NCBI RefSeq assembly: GCF_047663525.1 | Contig: NC_092612.1 | Span: 591,501-655,500 of the forward strand | Length of the DNA stretch: 64,000 bases | From: Anas platyrhynchos | Lineage: Eukaryota > Chordata > Aves > Anseriformes > Anatidae | Direction of reading: 5' to 3' | Shown here: piece by piece, positions 1 to 12,100 of the stretch | Layout: each line of letters begins with the position of its first letter | Position numbering within the stretch: the stretch's first letter is position 1 | The notes under the pieces: model-generated | What the model was told of the DNA's origin: nothing | Database searches by the model: none | The model's input: only the letters and a program-made list of their open reading frames with translations | Program-made: the position numbers and the translations under genes

Positions 1-672
1 GAGCCCCCCCCAGCCCCCTCCCCAACCTGGGCTCAGCTTGGGGGGGCTCTGTGATGGGAGGGGGGGGGGCGGCACAGAGCGGGGCCAGCCCCGAGGTGCG
101 CGTGTGCAGGTGTGAGCGGGGGGGGACACGCGTGTGCGCGCTCACTATGCTGGGAGCCCCCCCGTGCGTGCTCACACGCGTGTGTGCTCATCAGCTGGGG
201 GGGGGCACACGTGTGTGTGCGTGTCCCCAGCGGGCCAGGGGGCACGACCCCACGCGGGTGCCACACGCACATGGGGAGCCCGTCCCGAGCGCAGCCCTGG
301 GTGCGAAGGCGCGGCCGGCCTTGCACACGCGCGTGCCCCCCCCCCGGGACCCCCCAGCCGTGCCGGCAGGCCCGGGGCCGCATCCTGCCGCGGCGCCGAG
401 GCGGTGACCCCGCGGGAGCCGGTTGAGCCGGTTCCCGGCCCCGTTCCCACGCGCTCGGCCCCGTTGGGTGGGGACGCCCCGCGGCGGGGGCCCGCTGCCA
501 GCGCCGCCGCCACCCCCCCCCACCGCTGGGACCCCGCCGTGGCTCCCCCCGGAGCCCCCCGGCTTGTGCGGGGGCTTGGCCGCAGCACCGGGGGAAACCG
601 AGGCAGCGGGCGTCGAGCGCCGCCGGGGGGGTGGCGAAAGGGCCGGGATCCAGCGACCGGGGCAGCGCGGCG

Positions 673-790
673 GTGACGAAGAGCCCGGCAATTAGTTAAT
701 TAATACGTCGACTAATCGAGGGTGGTGCGAGGAGGGGGGGGGGGGTGGCAATTAAGGCCGGTTTAATTAAAAGCCGTGGGGGGCTCGGCG
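673..790. promoter_or_regulatory. AT-rich island with homeodomain-type TAATTA motifs
   Basis: In very GC-rich surroundings this patch holds TTAGTTAATTAATACG near 694 and TTTAATTAAAA near 769, with a further CAATTAAGG between them. TAATTA is the core bound by many homeodomain proteins and TTAATTAA is self-complementary. It lies about 1.5 kb upstream of the first visible NECTIN4 exon. A regulatory role is inference; there is no direct evidence. Confidence 0.3.
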
Positions 791-1089
791 GGGGGCGGCG
801 GCGGGAGCCCCCGCGGTGCCGGTGCTGGTGCCGGTGCCGGGGGCGGGAGGCTCCGCAAGCTGCGGCAGCGCCCGGCATGTGCGCGGGCCGGTTGGGCTGG
901 CCTCGCAGGCACGGCCGCTCCCCGCCACGCCGCCCGCCCGCGCGCCCGCCCCGCCGAGCGCTGGGTGGGCCCCGCGCATGGGAACGCCGCGGAGGGCGAG
1001 CTGCGAGTGTGCCCCCGCGCGTGCAAGGGCCGGGAGGGGGCCCGCGGGTGTGCCAAAGGGAGCGCGAGCATGGCCAACGTGCCCAAGAT

Positions 1090-2160
1090 GAGTGTGTCCC
1101 CGTGTGAGGGTGTGTGCAGCTGTGTGTGGCTGTGTCTGAGTGGTTTTGAGTGTGTCTGAGTGTGCCCCCATGTGCCTGAGTGTGCGTGAGCGTGTGCAAG
1201 CGTGCAGGAATGTGCCCCGGTGTGTGCTGCCGTGCCCAAGGGTGTGCACGCGTGGTGAGCAGCTGTGAGCACACGGAAGCTTGCACAAGCACCTCTAAGT
1301 GTGTGAGCATGCCGGTGACATGTGAGTGTGTCCAAGTGTGCACAAGGGTGTGCAAATGTTTATAAAGCATGTACAAGTGTGTCTGAGTGTGCGCCAGCTC
1401 CTCTGTGCATGTGCAAGCACGCCTAAGCATGTGTGAGTGTGCCCCAGCATGTGGAAGCAAGCATGAGCACATCCAAATGTGCACGAGCGTGCCCCAGCAT
1501 GTGAGTGTACACAAGTGTGCTTGAGAGTGCATCGGTGTGTCCGAGCACGTGTAAGCACGCCAAAGCATGCACGAGCGTGCCCTGCCATGCCTGAGCACGC
1601 GCAAATGTGCACAAGCGTGCATAAACATGCTGAAGCACGCGTGGATGTGTGTGAGTGCACACACATGAGTGTGTGGAAGCTGGCAGTAGGCGTGAGCACA
1701 TGCACGTGCCCAAGTGTGTGTGAGTGCACCCAGCACCTGAGAGCACACCCAAGTGTGCTCGAGTGTTTGTGAGCACACCCGAGCCTGTATGTGCATGTGC
1801 GTGTGCCTGAGTGTGCGTGAGTGCATCCAAGCATCTTGGAGCGTGCAGCCGTGCCCAGGCGTGCTTGAGCATTTGTGAGTGTGTCCAAGCACATGCAGGT
1901 GCATGCCTGAGCGTGTGGAAGTGTGCACAAGTGTGCCTGAGCGTGCAGAAATGCGCTGGAGCATATATAGGTGTGCCCAAACCTGCGTGTCCAAGCTGCC
2001 CCCACTGTTGCACAAACATAGACAAGTGTGCCCGAGTGCGAGCGCAAACACAAGCGTGCCCAGGTGTACGCAAGCACGTATGAGTGTGCACAAGCGCGTG
2101 CAAGCACGCCTGCCTGCACGAGTGCACCCGAGCGCCGGTGAGCGTGCAATGCCGCGAGCA
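1090..2160. repeat. Degenerate TG/CA minisatellite
   Basis: About 1 kb of imperfect alternating purine-pyrimidine sequence built from variants of GTGTGCACAAGCGTGCCC and GAGCATGTGTGAGTG. No clean fixed period is visible, so it is an old, diverged tandem array. It ends about 50 bases before the acceptor of the first visible NECTIN4 exon. Related TG/CA-rich tracts occur at 8400, 36370, 49190 and 58430. Confidence 0.7.
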
Positions 2161-2216
2161 CACCGGCGCCCCGTGGCGAGTCCCGAGGCGCCGGTGCCAC
2201 CCTTGGGTGCCCGCAG

Positions 2217-5200
2217 GTTGCCGGTCGGGGGTGGTGGAGGTGGAGCGCAGCGTGACGGCGGTGCTGGGCCAGGACGTGGTGCTGCCGTGCCGGTACCGGG
2301 CGCAGGAGGGCGAGCAGGTGGTGCAGGTGACGTGGCTGAAGCGGGGCCCGGCGGGGCACAGCGCCGAGGTGGCCGTGCTCAACCGGCAGCACGGCGAGCA
2401 CGTGCAGGACGCCTACGCGGGACGCGTGCTGCGGCGGGCGCCCGGCGCGCTGGAGGACGGAGCCATCGTCCTGCGCAACGCCGTGCAGGGGGACGAGGGC
2501 GACTACGAGTGTCACCTCATCACCTTCCCCATGGGCAGCTTCGAGGGGCGCCTCACCCTCAAGGTGCTGGGTGAGTGACTGGCAGTGGGCACGGGGTGGT
2601 GGGGTGATGGGGTGGTGGGCGCAGGACAATGGGGTGGTGGGCATGGGGTGATGGGGATGGGGCCATGGAGATGTAGGCATGGGGTGATGGGGATGGTGGG
2701 CACGGAGATAAGGGGTGGTGGGACAATGGGTACGTGGTGATGGGGTGATGGGTATAGGGTGGTGGGGCCATGAGGCAATGGGATGATGAGCACGGGATGG
2801 TGGGCACGGGGCAATGGGATGGTGGGAATGGGGTGATGGGCATGGGACAATGGGCACTGGGACAATGGGCATGGGGTGATGGGCAGGGGGCCACAAGACA
2901 ATGGGTATGGGGTGACAGATGGGGAATGATGGGGGTGACAGGCACAGGACAGTGGCTGATGGGCATGGGGTTGACGGGTACAAGGTGATGGACATGGGAC
3001 AATGGGACGAGGGGTGAAGGGCAGAGGGCAATGGCCATGGGGTGGTGGGCATGGGGGGGAGGGCAGCGTGCCATGGGCAGGGGGGGCCAGCCGCGGGTGC
3101 TGGGCTGGGGGGCTCGGGGGTCTGACGCCGCCGCCTGCAGTGCCGCCGCTGCCCATCCTGAACCCGGGGCCGCCGCTGGAGGAGGGCCAGGGCCAGACGC
3201 TGGCGGCCTCGTGCACGGCGGAGGGCAGCCCCGTGCCCTCGGTGCGCTGGGAGACGGAGGTGCGGGGCACCAACACCACGCGCCGCTCCGTGCACTCCCG
3301 CTCCGCCTCCGTCACCAGCGAGTTCTTCCTGGTGCCCGGGCGCAGCATGAACGGCAAGAGCCTCACCTGTGTGGTGGCACACCCCGGGCTGCGCCACGAG
3401 AAGAGGATCACGCACCAGCTCAGCGTCGCCTGTGCGGCACGGGGACCGGGGGGGGTGTTGGGGACATCGGGGACATGGGGACCGTGGGGGGCATTGGGGA
3501 CACAGGGACTGTGGGGGACACTGGGGACATGGATGGCATTGAGGGCATGGGAGGCACTGGGGGACACTGGGGACATTGGGGGATGTGGGAGGCATTGAGG
3601 GCATGGGGACACCAGGGACAACGAGGGGCTTGGGGGGACACTGGGGACATGGGGGGCATCGAGGGACATGGGGGGGGCTTGAGGGTGTGGGGGATGTGGG
3701 ACAGTGAGGACATGGAGGGTGCTGGGGGAGATGGAGAACGTGGGGGACACCGAGGGACAGGGGACACGGAGGGACACGGGGGGGTAGCAGGAGTTGGGGA
3801 CACAAAGGACACAGGAACTGGGGTGGGTGGGGAGTGGGGGGGCAGCGGGACACGGGGAGACTGGGGGGCTTTGGGGACATGGAGGATGGGGGCGCTGGGG
3901 ACATGGGGGGGCTTTGGGGACCTCGGGGATGTGATGGGCACAGGGGACATGTAGGAGAGGTTGGGGGCCCTGGGGTGATGGGGCAGGGAGGGGTGTCCCC
4001 GCCTCGTCCCCGCCTGTCCCCTCACTGTCCCCTCGGTGTCCCCCAGACCTGTCGGACGCCTCGGTGCTGGGGCACTCGGAGGAGTGGGCGGAGGGCATGG
4101 AGGGGGCCACGCTGACCTGCCTGGGGGACGGCAACCCCCCCCCCACCTACAACTGGACACGGTGAGGCCATCGCCTGGCCCCTGCGCCCGGCCTCGTCCC
4201 CACCGTGTCCCCCGTGGGGGTCGGTGGCCCCGCTGTGTCCCCTGCTGGTGGCCCACGCGTGTCCCTGTCCTTGTGTGTGGCCGTGTCCCTGCCGTGTCCC
4301 CGTCTGTGCCCGTGTCCCCCCACCCACGTCCTTGTCCCTGCTCCGTTCCATGCCTGTGTCCCCCCATCTCCGCCCATGTCCCTGCCGTGTCCCCTTCCTG
4401 TATCCCCTTTTGTCCATCCCCATGTCCCTGCTGTGTCCCCTGCCCGTGTCCCTCCCATGCCCCCCCACCAGTCCCCATGTCCCCGCCGTGCCCCCATCCC
4501 CATCCCAGCCGTGCCCGCGTCCCCTCCGCGTCCCCCTGCCCGTGTCCCTGCCCGTGCCCGTCCCGCCGTGTCCCGCCCGGGCGTGCCGGTGCCGCTGCCC
4601 CGCTGTGCGGCGGGTGCTGCAGGTCTGGCCGTGCCCGGGCAGGCCCCGCGCCGGCCGGGGCTGGGCGTCAGCACCGCGCACCCGTGGGAACGGCGCCGGG
4701 GCTTTGATGCCGGCAGCGCCGCGGCGCCCGCCCGGGCACGCCGACGCTCACCGTGCCCCCGCAGGCTCAACGCCCCGCTGCCCGCCGGCGTGCGGGTGAA
4801 GGGGGACACCCTGGTCTTCCAGCGGCCCCTCGCCGCCGCCGACGCCGGGGACTACGTGTGCCGCGTGGCCAACCGCGTGGCCACCAAGGAGGCGCGGGCC
4901 AACGTCAGCGTCAAGGGCAGGGCGGCAGGTGGGCGGCTCGGGGGGACCGGGGGTGCCGGTGGGGGGGGGATCGGGGGGGTGCTGTGGTGTGGGGGTGCCG
5001 GTGCTTCTGTCTGTCTGTCTGGCTGGCTGTCGATCCAGCCTTGCTGCCCTGTCCCTTCCCAGGCTGCCAGCCCGGCTGTCTGTCCCTCGGCTCCTCCCTG
5101 CCCTCTCTCTCCCTGTCCGTCTGTCTGTCCACCCCCAGCTGCTCCTTTCCGCCCGTTCTCCAGTTTGTCCATCTGTCCATACGTCCATCCATCCTGCCCC

Positions 5201-7537
5201 CCCCCACGTCCTTCTGTCTCTGCACTTGTCTGTCCTTCTGTCTGTCTGCCCACCCGTTAACTCCACACCACTTCACTCTGTCCATCCTCTGCTTGTTCTT
5301 CTGTCCGTTTGTCCATCCATCCACCCATTCCTCCATCCCTGCCACTTCCCTCTGCCCATCCCCGTCCCTCCGTTCCCCCCCAGCCACCCCCGTGCTCACC
5401 CCCCACCCGTTCACCCGCTCCTGTCCCCCCGCTGACCCAGCGCTCTCCCCGTGCCCGCTCCGCCCTGCTGCTCATCCTCCCGTCCGTCCACTCATCCTCC
5501 CGGTGCCTGCTCATCCTTCCGCCCATTTTCCTGCTCAGCTGCCTACTCACCTGCCCGGCCCTCCCTCCGTGCGCTCACCTCTCCGTGTGCTCACCCCTGC
5601 AGCCATGCACTCACCCGGCCCTCCCTGTCGCTCCGTGCACTCACCTCTCCGTGCACCCATCCCTCCGTGCACTCATCCGTCCCTCCCTCCATCCCTCCGT
5701 GCGCTCACCCCTCCAGCCATGCACTCATCCATCCCCCCACCCCCCACCCATGTGCTCATCCAGCCACCCAAAACCCCAGCCACGCACTTGTCCTTCCGTC
5801 CATGCGTTCATCCATCCACCCACGAGCTTCTCCCTCCCTCCCTCCACGCGCTCACCCCTCCACCCCTCACCCCGTCCGTCCGTCTGTCCTTGCCACGTTC
5901 TCACCCCCCCATCATCTTCTCGCCCCCTCCTCGCTGCGCCCACCCCCCTGACCCCCCCCCATAGAGAACGAGGTGCGCAAGGTGGACCTGGTCTCTGCCT
6001 CGGTGGTGGTGGTGGGCGTCATCGCCGCCGTGCTGCTCTGCGTCCTCGTCGTCGTCGTCGTGGTCATGACCCTCTACCACAAGCGCAAGACCAAGCGCAT
6101 CTCGGAGAAGTAGTAAGAGCCGGGCTGAAGGGCATGGGGGGGTGGGATGGGGGGGTGCTGGGACCCGGTGGGACCCCATGGGGCCAGGTGGGACCCCCGG
6201 TGAGTTGCCGTCGCGCTGTGCCCGCAGTGAGGAGGAGCTGACGCTCACCAGGGAGAATTCCATCCGGCGCCTGCACTCCAGCCACAGCACCGACACGCGC
6301 ACCCAGGTGGGCACGGGGGGCACGGTGGGCATGGGGGGGCCTGGGGTGGGGGGTGGGGGGTCCTAGGGAAGGAGTCTTGGGGTACGGAGGGTGCTGGGGT
6401 GCGCACTGGGGTGCCCGTGGGGCTATGTTGGGATGAGGGGCATTGGGGTGCTGGGGGTGCGGGGCGGTTGGGTGCCCATGGGGACAGGTATTGGGGTGCC
6501 CATGGGGTGTTGGGTGGTCTTGGGTGCCCGTGGGGTGTTGGGGTACGTGGGGGTTTGGGTGCGTGGGGTGCCCTTGGGGTGCTGGGTGGTTTTGAGTGCC
6601 TGTGGGGCTGGGTATTGGGGGTCTGGGGGTCTGGGTGTTGTGGGGGTGGTTGGTGGTGCTGGATGGGGCACTGGGGGGCCGAGGGGGCTCCCGTGCCGTC
6701 CCCGGGGGTCCTCACGTGGCGCTGCAGCTGGAGGAGACGCTGCAGCTGCGTGCCGAGAGCCGGCAGGGCAGCCTGCGGGGGGACAGCCTGCGGGGGGACA
6801 GCCTGCGGGGCACCAGCATCTGCTCTGCCATGGTGAGCACCCGGGGGTGTCGGGGGGCTCAGGGTGGGGGGCTGCAGGAGCGTGTCCTCCCCCGTGTGTG
6901 TGCAGCCCCCTCCTTGTGTGCAGCCCCCTTTCATGGGCACAAATCCCCTTGGACACGTGCGTGCCCCCCCTCAGCGCACACCCCTCCATCTGTGCGTGCA
7001 AACCCCTTTTGCACATGCAGCCCCTCTCCGTGGGCACCCCCCCATCTATGCATGCACCCCACTTTCACTCACGCCCCCCCCCTTTTGCATGTGTGCTCCC
7101 CGTCCGTGCACACAGACCCTTCACTGCACGCACCTTGCAGTCCCTGTCCCCAACGTCCCCATCCCCGGGCACAGCAGCACCCCGGCCCCGTCACTGCCCC
7201 TGGGACAGGGGCCACATCCCTGGGGGTGGGTGGCAGTGGGACCCCCACCCCGACCCGTGTCCCCTCACCCCGCCCCGTGTCCCCGCAGAGCGAGGAGGCC
7301 GAGGGCCGCAGCTACTCGACGCTCTCCACGGTGCGGGAGATCGAGACGCAGACGGAGGTGCCGGCGGCCCCGCTGCTGCCCGCCCCGGAGGGCAAGGAGC
7401 CGAAGGAGGAGGAGGAGGACGGCGGGGACAACCCCATCAAGCAGGCCATGACCCACTTCGTGCAGGAGAACGGCATGCTGCAGGCCAAGCCCACCACCAA
7501 CGGCATCTACATCAACGGCCGCGGGCACCTGGTGTGA
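2217..7537 (+). CDS. NECTIN4: Nectin-4 (partial: exon 2 to stop)
   Basis: Single-pass immunoglobulin cell-adhesion protein of adherens junctions. Coding exons read 2217-2570, 3141-3431, 4047-4161, 4765-4928, 5965-6112, 6228-6306, 6728-6832 and 7289-7537, all with AG/GT borders and matching phases. They encode an Ig V domain (LGQDVVLPC to DEGDYECH), two C-type Ig domains (ending GDYVCRV), a valine-rich membrane helix, and a tail with the family motifs [16 protein letters not shown] and EGRSYSTL. The protein ends GRGHLV, the PDZ ligand by which nectins bind afadin. Exon 2 begins in phase 1 after CCGCAG, as expected after a signal-peptide exon, which is not seen and may lie left of the window. 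ARHGAP30 follows on the same strand. Nectin-1, -2 and -3 fit less well because the tail and domain 1 match nectin-4. Confidence 0.93.
2575..3060 (+). repeat. NECTIN4 intron minisatellite (GGGTGATGGGCAT type)
   Basis: The intron between the V-domain and first C-domain exons is almost wholly variants of GGGTGATGGGCATGGGAC. It is an imperfect short-period array, G-rich on the + strand. It explains the long spurious frames on both strands. Confidence 0.75.
3440..3960 (+). repeat. NECTIN4 intron minisatellite (GGGGACACTGGGGACATGG type)
   Basis: Imperfect tandem units of about 10-20 bases centred on GGGGACA fill most of the intron between the second and third Ig exons. There is no sign of coding content. 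Confidence 0.7.
4190..4570 (+). repeat. NECTIN4 intron C-rich array (GTGTCCCC type)
   Basis: Imperfect units such as GTGTCCCCTGCCCGTGTCCC fill this intron. It looks like the complement of the GGGGACA family, inserted in the opposite orientation. Confidence 0.65.
4990..5960 (+). repeat. NECTIN4 intron pyrimidine-rich array (CTGTCCATCC type)
   Basis: Nearly 1 kb of CTGTCTGTCCATCCATCC and CTCACCCCTCCGTGCACTC variants runs up to the acceptor of the transmembrane exon at 5965. The strong pyrimidine content gives that exon a very long polypyrimidine tract. A similar CTGTCCGTCC array lies at 30370-30680. Confidence 0.65.
6370..6690 (+). repeat. NECTIN4 intron G/T-rich array (GGGGTGCCCATGGGG type)
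   Basis: Units resembling GGTGTTGGGTGGTCTTGGGTGCCCGTGGG are repeated several times with drift between exons 6228-6306 and 6728-6832. Intronic, non-coding. Confidence 0.6.
6770..6814 (+). repeat. NECTIN4: Triplicated SLRGD codons in the NECTIN4 tail
   Basis: A 15-base unit AGCCTGCGGGGGGAC occurs three times in frame inside the penultimate coding exon (third copy slightly changed), giving [15 protein letters not shown] in the cytoplasmic tail. The human protein has a single related segment (DSLKDNSS). The copies are nearly identical, so the expansion is recent or maintained by slippage. Confidence 0.8.
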
Positions 7538-8345
7538 GCGCGGCGGCGGCGGCAGGGGCTGGGCCGGGTGGCAGGGCCGGGGGGGGGACGCACACGGGAC
7601 CCCCGTCCCCTCTGCAGCTTCCCCTGCTCCGCCGCCGCCCACCCGCCGGCCGGCTCGGGGCTCGGTCCCCAAACGCCGCCCTTGCTGCTCGCCCCGTGCC
7701 CGGGACATGCACCGCGCCCCAGGAGGGGGCTCCGGCCCCCGCCCCCCTTGCTGCTGGCACGAGGTTTGGGGACACGCACTGCGCCCCGCCTGGGGACAGC
7801 AGCAGCAGGACAGAAGGGAGGTGACCGCAGCGCCCAGGACCCACGGGCGCCGGAGCCGCCGGGCACCCGCGGGCGCGGGGACATGGGGACGCGGGACCCC
7901 ACGGACAGATGGATGGGCGGGAGCCCTGGCGGGGCTCGGACCTCCCCCCCTCAAAAACATCCCTTCGGACTCTGGGTCGGCTCCTTTCCGCGCGCAGCTC
8001 TGGGGGACCCCCGGGGGTCCCCGCTCGGGATGCGGTTCGCCGGTGGCACTTGGGACGCTTGTGTCCCCTCCCCGATCCCGGCTGTCCCCTTCCCCCCATG
8101 GCACAGACACGTCCCCCCCCGTCCCCTTCCCACCCCTACCCCCCGAACCGGGGCTCGCCCGTCCCACCCCGCACCCCCAGACCCTGCCGAGGGGCCCCCC
8201 CGAGCCCGGGGCTGGCGGCGGGGGTCCCCATGGGGCCGCTCGGCCGGGGGTCCCGCTGTACATAGAGCCCCAGCGTGTACATACCTGTACAGGACGGGGG
8301 TCCCCGTCGCCCTTTCGTATCTGCACTGCTGGTTTTGTAAATAAA
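7538..8345 (+). terminator. NECTIN4: NECTIN4 3' UTR and polyadenylation signal
   Basis: Non-coding, GC-rich sequence follows the stop codon. An AATAAA signal sits at 8340-8345, within TTGTAAATAAATCCC, after a locally less GC-rich stretch that includes GTACATAGAGCCC and TGTACATACCTGTACAGG. This is the first polyA hexamer after the gene and gives a 3' UTR of about 0.8 kb. Confidence 0.75.
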
Positions 8346-8399
8346 TCCCGCGCGGGACCCTGGGACCGAGCCGTGCCTGCCTCTGCTCTCGGCTGGGTC

Positions 8400-8770
8400 C
8401 GCGTGCAACACGTGGGTGCTGCTTGTGCACGAGTGTGCAAGAGCCTCTGGGGCCGGGCACGGGCTCTGCGCCCAACTGGGCGACCTTGGTGCGAGCACGT
8501 GCCCAAGCGTGCAGAGCTGTGCACGGGGGTGGGGATGAATGCAAGGGGGTGCACGGAGGTGTGCAGAGGTGTGCAGAACTGCACGAGTGTGTGCAAGTGT
8601 GCAGAGCACAGACAAGGACACGTGAGGTGTGTGTGAGCATGCAGAAGTGCACAGGGCCGCCTGTGAGCAAGTGTGCATGAGTGCACGAGCATGTGTGAGC
8701 ATGTGTGAGCCTGCAGAGCATGCACGAGCGTGTGCGAGGATGCACGAGGCCCGCTGAGGCCGCCCGAGTG
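8400..8770 (+). repeat. TG/CA-rich degenerate repeat between NECTIN4 and ARHGAP30
   Basis: Imperfect GTGTGCAGAGGTGTGCAGAA and GAGCATGTGTGAGC units, similar in style to the array at 1090-2160. It lies just after the NECTIN4 polyA signal. Alternating purine-pyrimidine runs could adopt Z-DNA. No gene is seen. Confidence 0.65.
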
Positions 8771-8789
8771 CACGGCCCCGTGTGCGAGG

Positions 8790-9189
8790 ACGCCCGAGTG
8801 TGCCCGGCCACCCGCTGCCCCGCTCCGGGCCGCACAAGGGCCACGCGCACGGCCCTGCGCGAGGGCGGCTGCGCCAGCGCCCCCGGCAGAGCGCGGAAAC
8901 GCGCGGCCCGCGCCCTGCCCTGCGGTTTCGAGGCGCCGAGGAGCAGGAAGCGGCCTCGAAGGCGGCCGCCGCCTTCCTGCCCCCGCCAGCGGGGCGCCCC
9001 GGGCCCTCGAGGCTGCGTCAGGGCCCCGGGGCCGCGGCACTTCCTCCCCGGGGCCGCTTCCGCCCGCTGCCGCCTGCCCCCGGCCGCGCTGGGGCTTTGG
9101 GCGCCCCGCTCCCCGCTCGGGGCTCCTCCTGGGGCTGGGCCCCGCCATGGGCAGGATCTGACCCCGCCGGGGGGGTCCCCGCCGCCCCC
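8790..9189 (+). promoter_or_regulatory. ARHGAP30: CpG-rich region and 5' UTR of ARHGAP30
   Basis: A CpG-dense stretch ends at the ARHGAP30 start codon and is the natural place for its promoter. No TATA box stands out. The transcription start and any upstream non-coding exon cannot be fixed from sequence alone. Confidence 0.45.
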
Positions 9190-12100
9190 ATGTCGCTGGC
9201 GCTCAAGGCCCGGCAGAAGGCGAGGCGCAAGGGCGGCGCCAAGGAGCGGGTGTTCGGCTGCGACCTCCTCGAGCATCTCCAGCAGTCGGGGCAGGATGGT
9301 AAGAGTGGGGAGCGGGGGTCCTGCGCTGGGGGGGCCTCCATCTCCTCCGTCCCCGGGGGTCGCCCCCCAGCCCCGTCCCCGTGCCCCCCAGCGGAAGCGG
9401 GGAGGGGACGGCGGTGACGCTCGCCATGCGGTTGCATCACCGGGGCTTGAGCAAGCGGCGGAGCTGGGGCGCATCCCGCACAGGGCCCCCCCTGAGATTT
9501 TGGGGTCCGCCCAGGGCCGGCGTTGCCCGATCCAATCTCAGCTCCCCGCTGCGCCCCCTGGTTTGGAGGGGGTGAGCCCCAGGGGCTCGGCGGCCTCATC
9601 CCCAGGTCCTGGTGGTCCCAATCTGGCCATGGGGACCGGTGGCACCGCGGGGACACCACCGCGGTGGGGACCCGCTCCCTCCTGTCACCCCCTGCGCTCA
9701 ATGGGGACAGGGCCCGGGGCCTTGGGAGGGGTCTGGGGGGGCTCCGTGGGGGGCTGATGCCGGGCCCGGGGGTGCCCGTCCTGCAGTGCCCCAGGTGCTG
9801 AGGAGCTGCACCGAGTTCGTGGAGCAGCACGGGGTGGTGGACGGCATCTACCGCCTGTCGGGGGTCTCCTCCAACATCCAGCGGCTGCGGTGAGCGGGGC
9901 GGGGGGCTGGGGAGGGGCTGGGAAGGGGTGGGGAGGGGTTGGGGAGGGGGAAATGGGGTGGAGATGGGGGTGGGGGGAGGCAGAGGAGGGAGCGGGATGG
10001 GGCTGGGACCAGAACGGGGCAGGGAGATGGGGACGGGGACGGACGAGGCAGGACCAGAGGGAAGGAGACGGGGAGGGGGGCACAGGGGTGGGGTGGGGGT
10101 GGGTGAGGACAGCAGCAGGCGGAGGGGAGATGGGGATGGGGACAGGGCCAGAAGGGGTGGAAATGAGGTGCTGCGTTTCCCCCAGCATCCCCCACATCCC
10201 TGGTGTCCCTCTAGCCCGGGTGTTTCCAGCGTCTCCAACATCTCCATGTCCCCAGGGGTCCCCAAATCCCTGTGTCCCTGTACTTATGGCACCCCCATTG
10301 TCCCCAAATCCCCCTGTCCCCAAATTCCCATGTCCCTCTATTCCTGGCGCCCCCGTTATCCCCAAATCCTGGTGTCCCCAAATCCCCACATCTGTGTCCT
10401 CTGCATTGTCCTGTCCCCAAATCCCTGCATCCCTGTACTCCTGGCACCCCCATTGTCCCCAAATCCCTATGTTCCTGTATTCTTGGCATCCCCAGTGTCC
10501 CTAATTCCCTATGTCCCTGCATCCTCTGTACCCACCTCTCCCCAAATCCCCACGTCCCTCTATTCCTGGCATCCCCCTGTCACCCCCACATCCCTGCATC
10601 CTCTGCCCCCACGTCCCCGTGTCCCCCACATCCCCATGTCCCCAAGCACTCCCCCAGGACGCTGTGCAGGGTGCAGGGATGGGGTCGGCTGCATCCCCGT
10701 CCCCATCGCCACCCATCCCCGACGATCCGTGTCCCCCCCTCGGGCAGGCAAGAGTTCGACAGCGACCGCTGCCCCGACCTGCAGCGGGACGTCTACCTGC
10801 AGGACATCCACTGCGTCAGCTCGCTCTGCAAGGCGTATTTCCGCGAGCTGCCCAACCCGCTCCTCACCTACCAGCTCTACGACAAATTCGCCGTGCGTCC
10901 CGCTGCCCCCAGCCCCGGGGAGGGGGTTCCCAGGAGGGTGGGGGGTTCCCCAGGAGGGGTTCCCTGGGAGGTGACCCCCCCTGACGCCGTCCCCGTGCCC
11001 CCCGCAGGATGCGGTGGCCATCCAGATGGAGGAGGCGCGCCTGGTGAAGATCAAGGAGGTGCTGAAGGAGCTGCCGGCGCCCCACTATAGGTACTGGGGG
11101 GGGGGCCAGCCTGCTGTCCCCGTGTCCCCAAAATGCCACCACTGGCCCTAAGGCGTCCCCGCACCCCGCAGGACCCTGGAGTTCCTGATGAGGCACCTCC
11201 TGCACATGGCATCCTACAGCAGCCAGACCAACATGCACGCCAGGAACCTCGCCATCGTCTGGGCCCCCAACCTGCTGCGGTGAGCCGGGGGGGGGGGCAC
11301 GGGCACGGCCCCGGATTTTTGGGGTGCAGAGCTGTGTGGGGGGAGCAGGGCAGGGAGCTGGACCCCGTCCCCACGGCAGGTCAAAGGACATCGAGGCCAC
11401 GGGCTTCAACGGCACGGCCGCCTTCATGGAGGTGCGCGTCCAGTCCATCGTGGTGGAGTTCATCCTCACCCACGTGGAGCAGCTCTTTGGGGACGCCCCC
11501 CTCTGCGGTACGTCCCTGTGGGGCTGGGGGGGGGGATGTAGGGATTGGGGGGGGGTGACAGGGGGATGCCCTGACCCCCCCCATCACCCGGCAGGCGGCG
11601 AGGCGGCGCGGCGCTCCCGGCTGCTCCCCGGGGATGGGCAGGCCCCCTACCACGTCCCGGCCGTGCTCAGCCAGGGTGATGGCCCCCCCCCGATCCGGCC
11701 CTACCACACCATCATCGAGCTCGGCGAGCACAGGTAGGAGCCGGGGGGGTCCCTGCGGCCACCGGGGTCCCCATGGGCACCGCTGGGTGACCCCCGCACG
11801 CGTGTGTGTGAGCCCCGGCACTGGTGGCCGTGGGCATGCAGCGAGCTTGAGTGTGCACAATGAGTGTGCACAATGAGCGTGCACGATGAGTGTGCACGGT
11901 AACGCCGCTGCCCCGCAGGAGGAAGGGCTCCCTCAAGGCCAAGAAGTGGAAATCCATCTTCAACCTGGGCCGCTCCAGCCACGAGGCCAAGCGCAAGCTG
12001 GTGAAGGCGGAGGAGAAAGGTTGGGGCCCCCACCCTGCTGTGTGTGTGTCCCCCCCAACCCCTCTGTGTCCCCCCCGGTGTCCCCAGCCCCTTTTTTCCT

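Larger units (their letters stand above)
1..2216. other. Upstream flank of NECTIN4, no exon recognised
   Basis: No convincing coding exon is seen on either strand. The first exon of NECTIN4 should encode a signal peptide with a leucine-rich core, and no such stretch with a splice donor occurs here. Long open frames in this interval are proline/arginine/histidine-rich by-products of base composition. Contents: GC-rich sequence (1-670), an AT-rich island (673-790), GC-rich CpG-dense sequence (790-1090) and a long TG/CA-rich degenerate repeat (1090-2160). The CpG-dense part could hold a promoter, but this is not shown. Confidence 0.6.

Noticed and set aside
1295-3904. Very long minus-strand open frame (hundreds of codons) across the start of NECTIN4
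   Set aside because: Composed of His/Cys/Thr- and Pro-rich low-complexity sequence from TG/CA and GGGTGATGG repeats, antisense to clear NECTIN4 exons; no domain and no splice logic.
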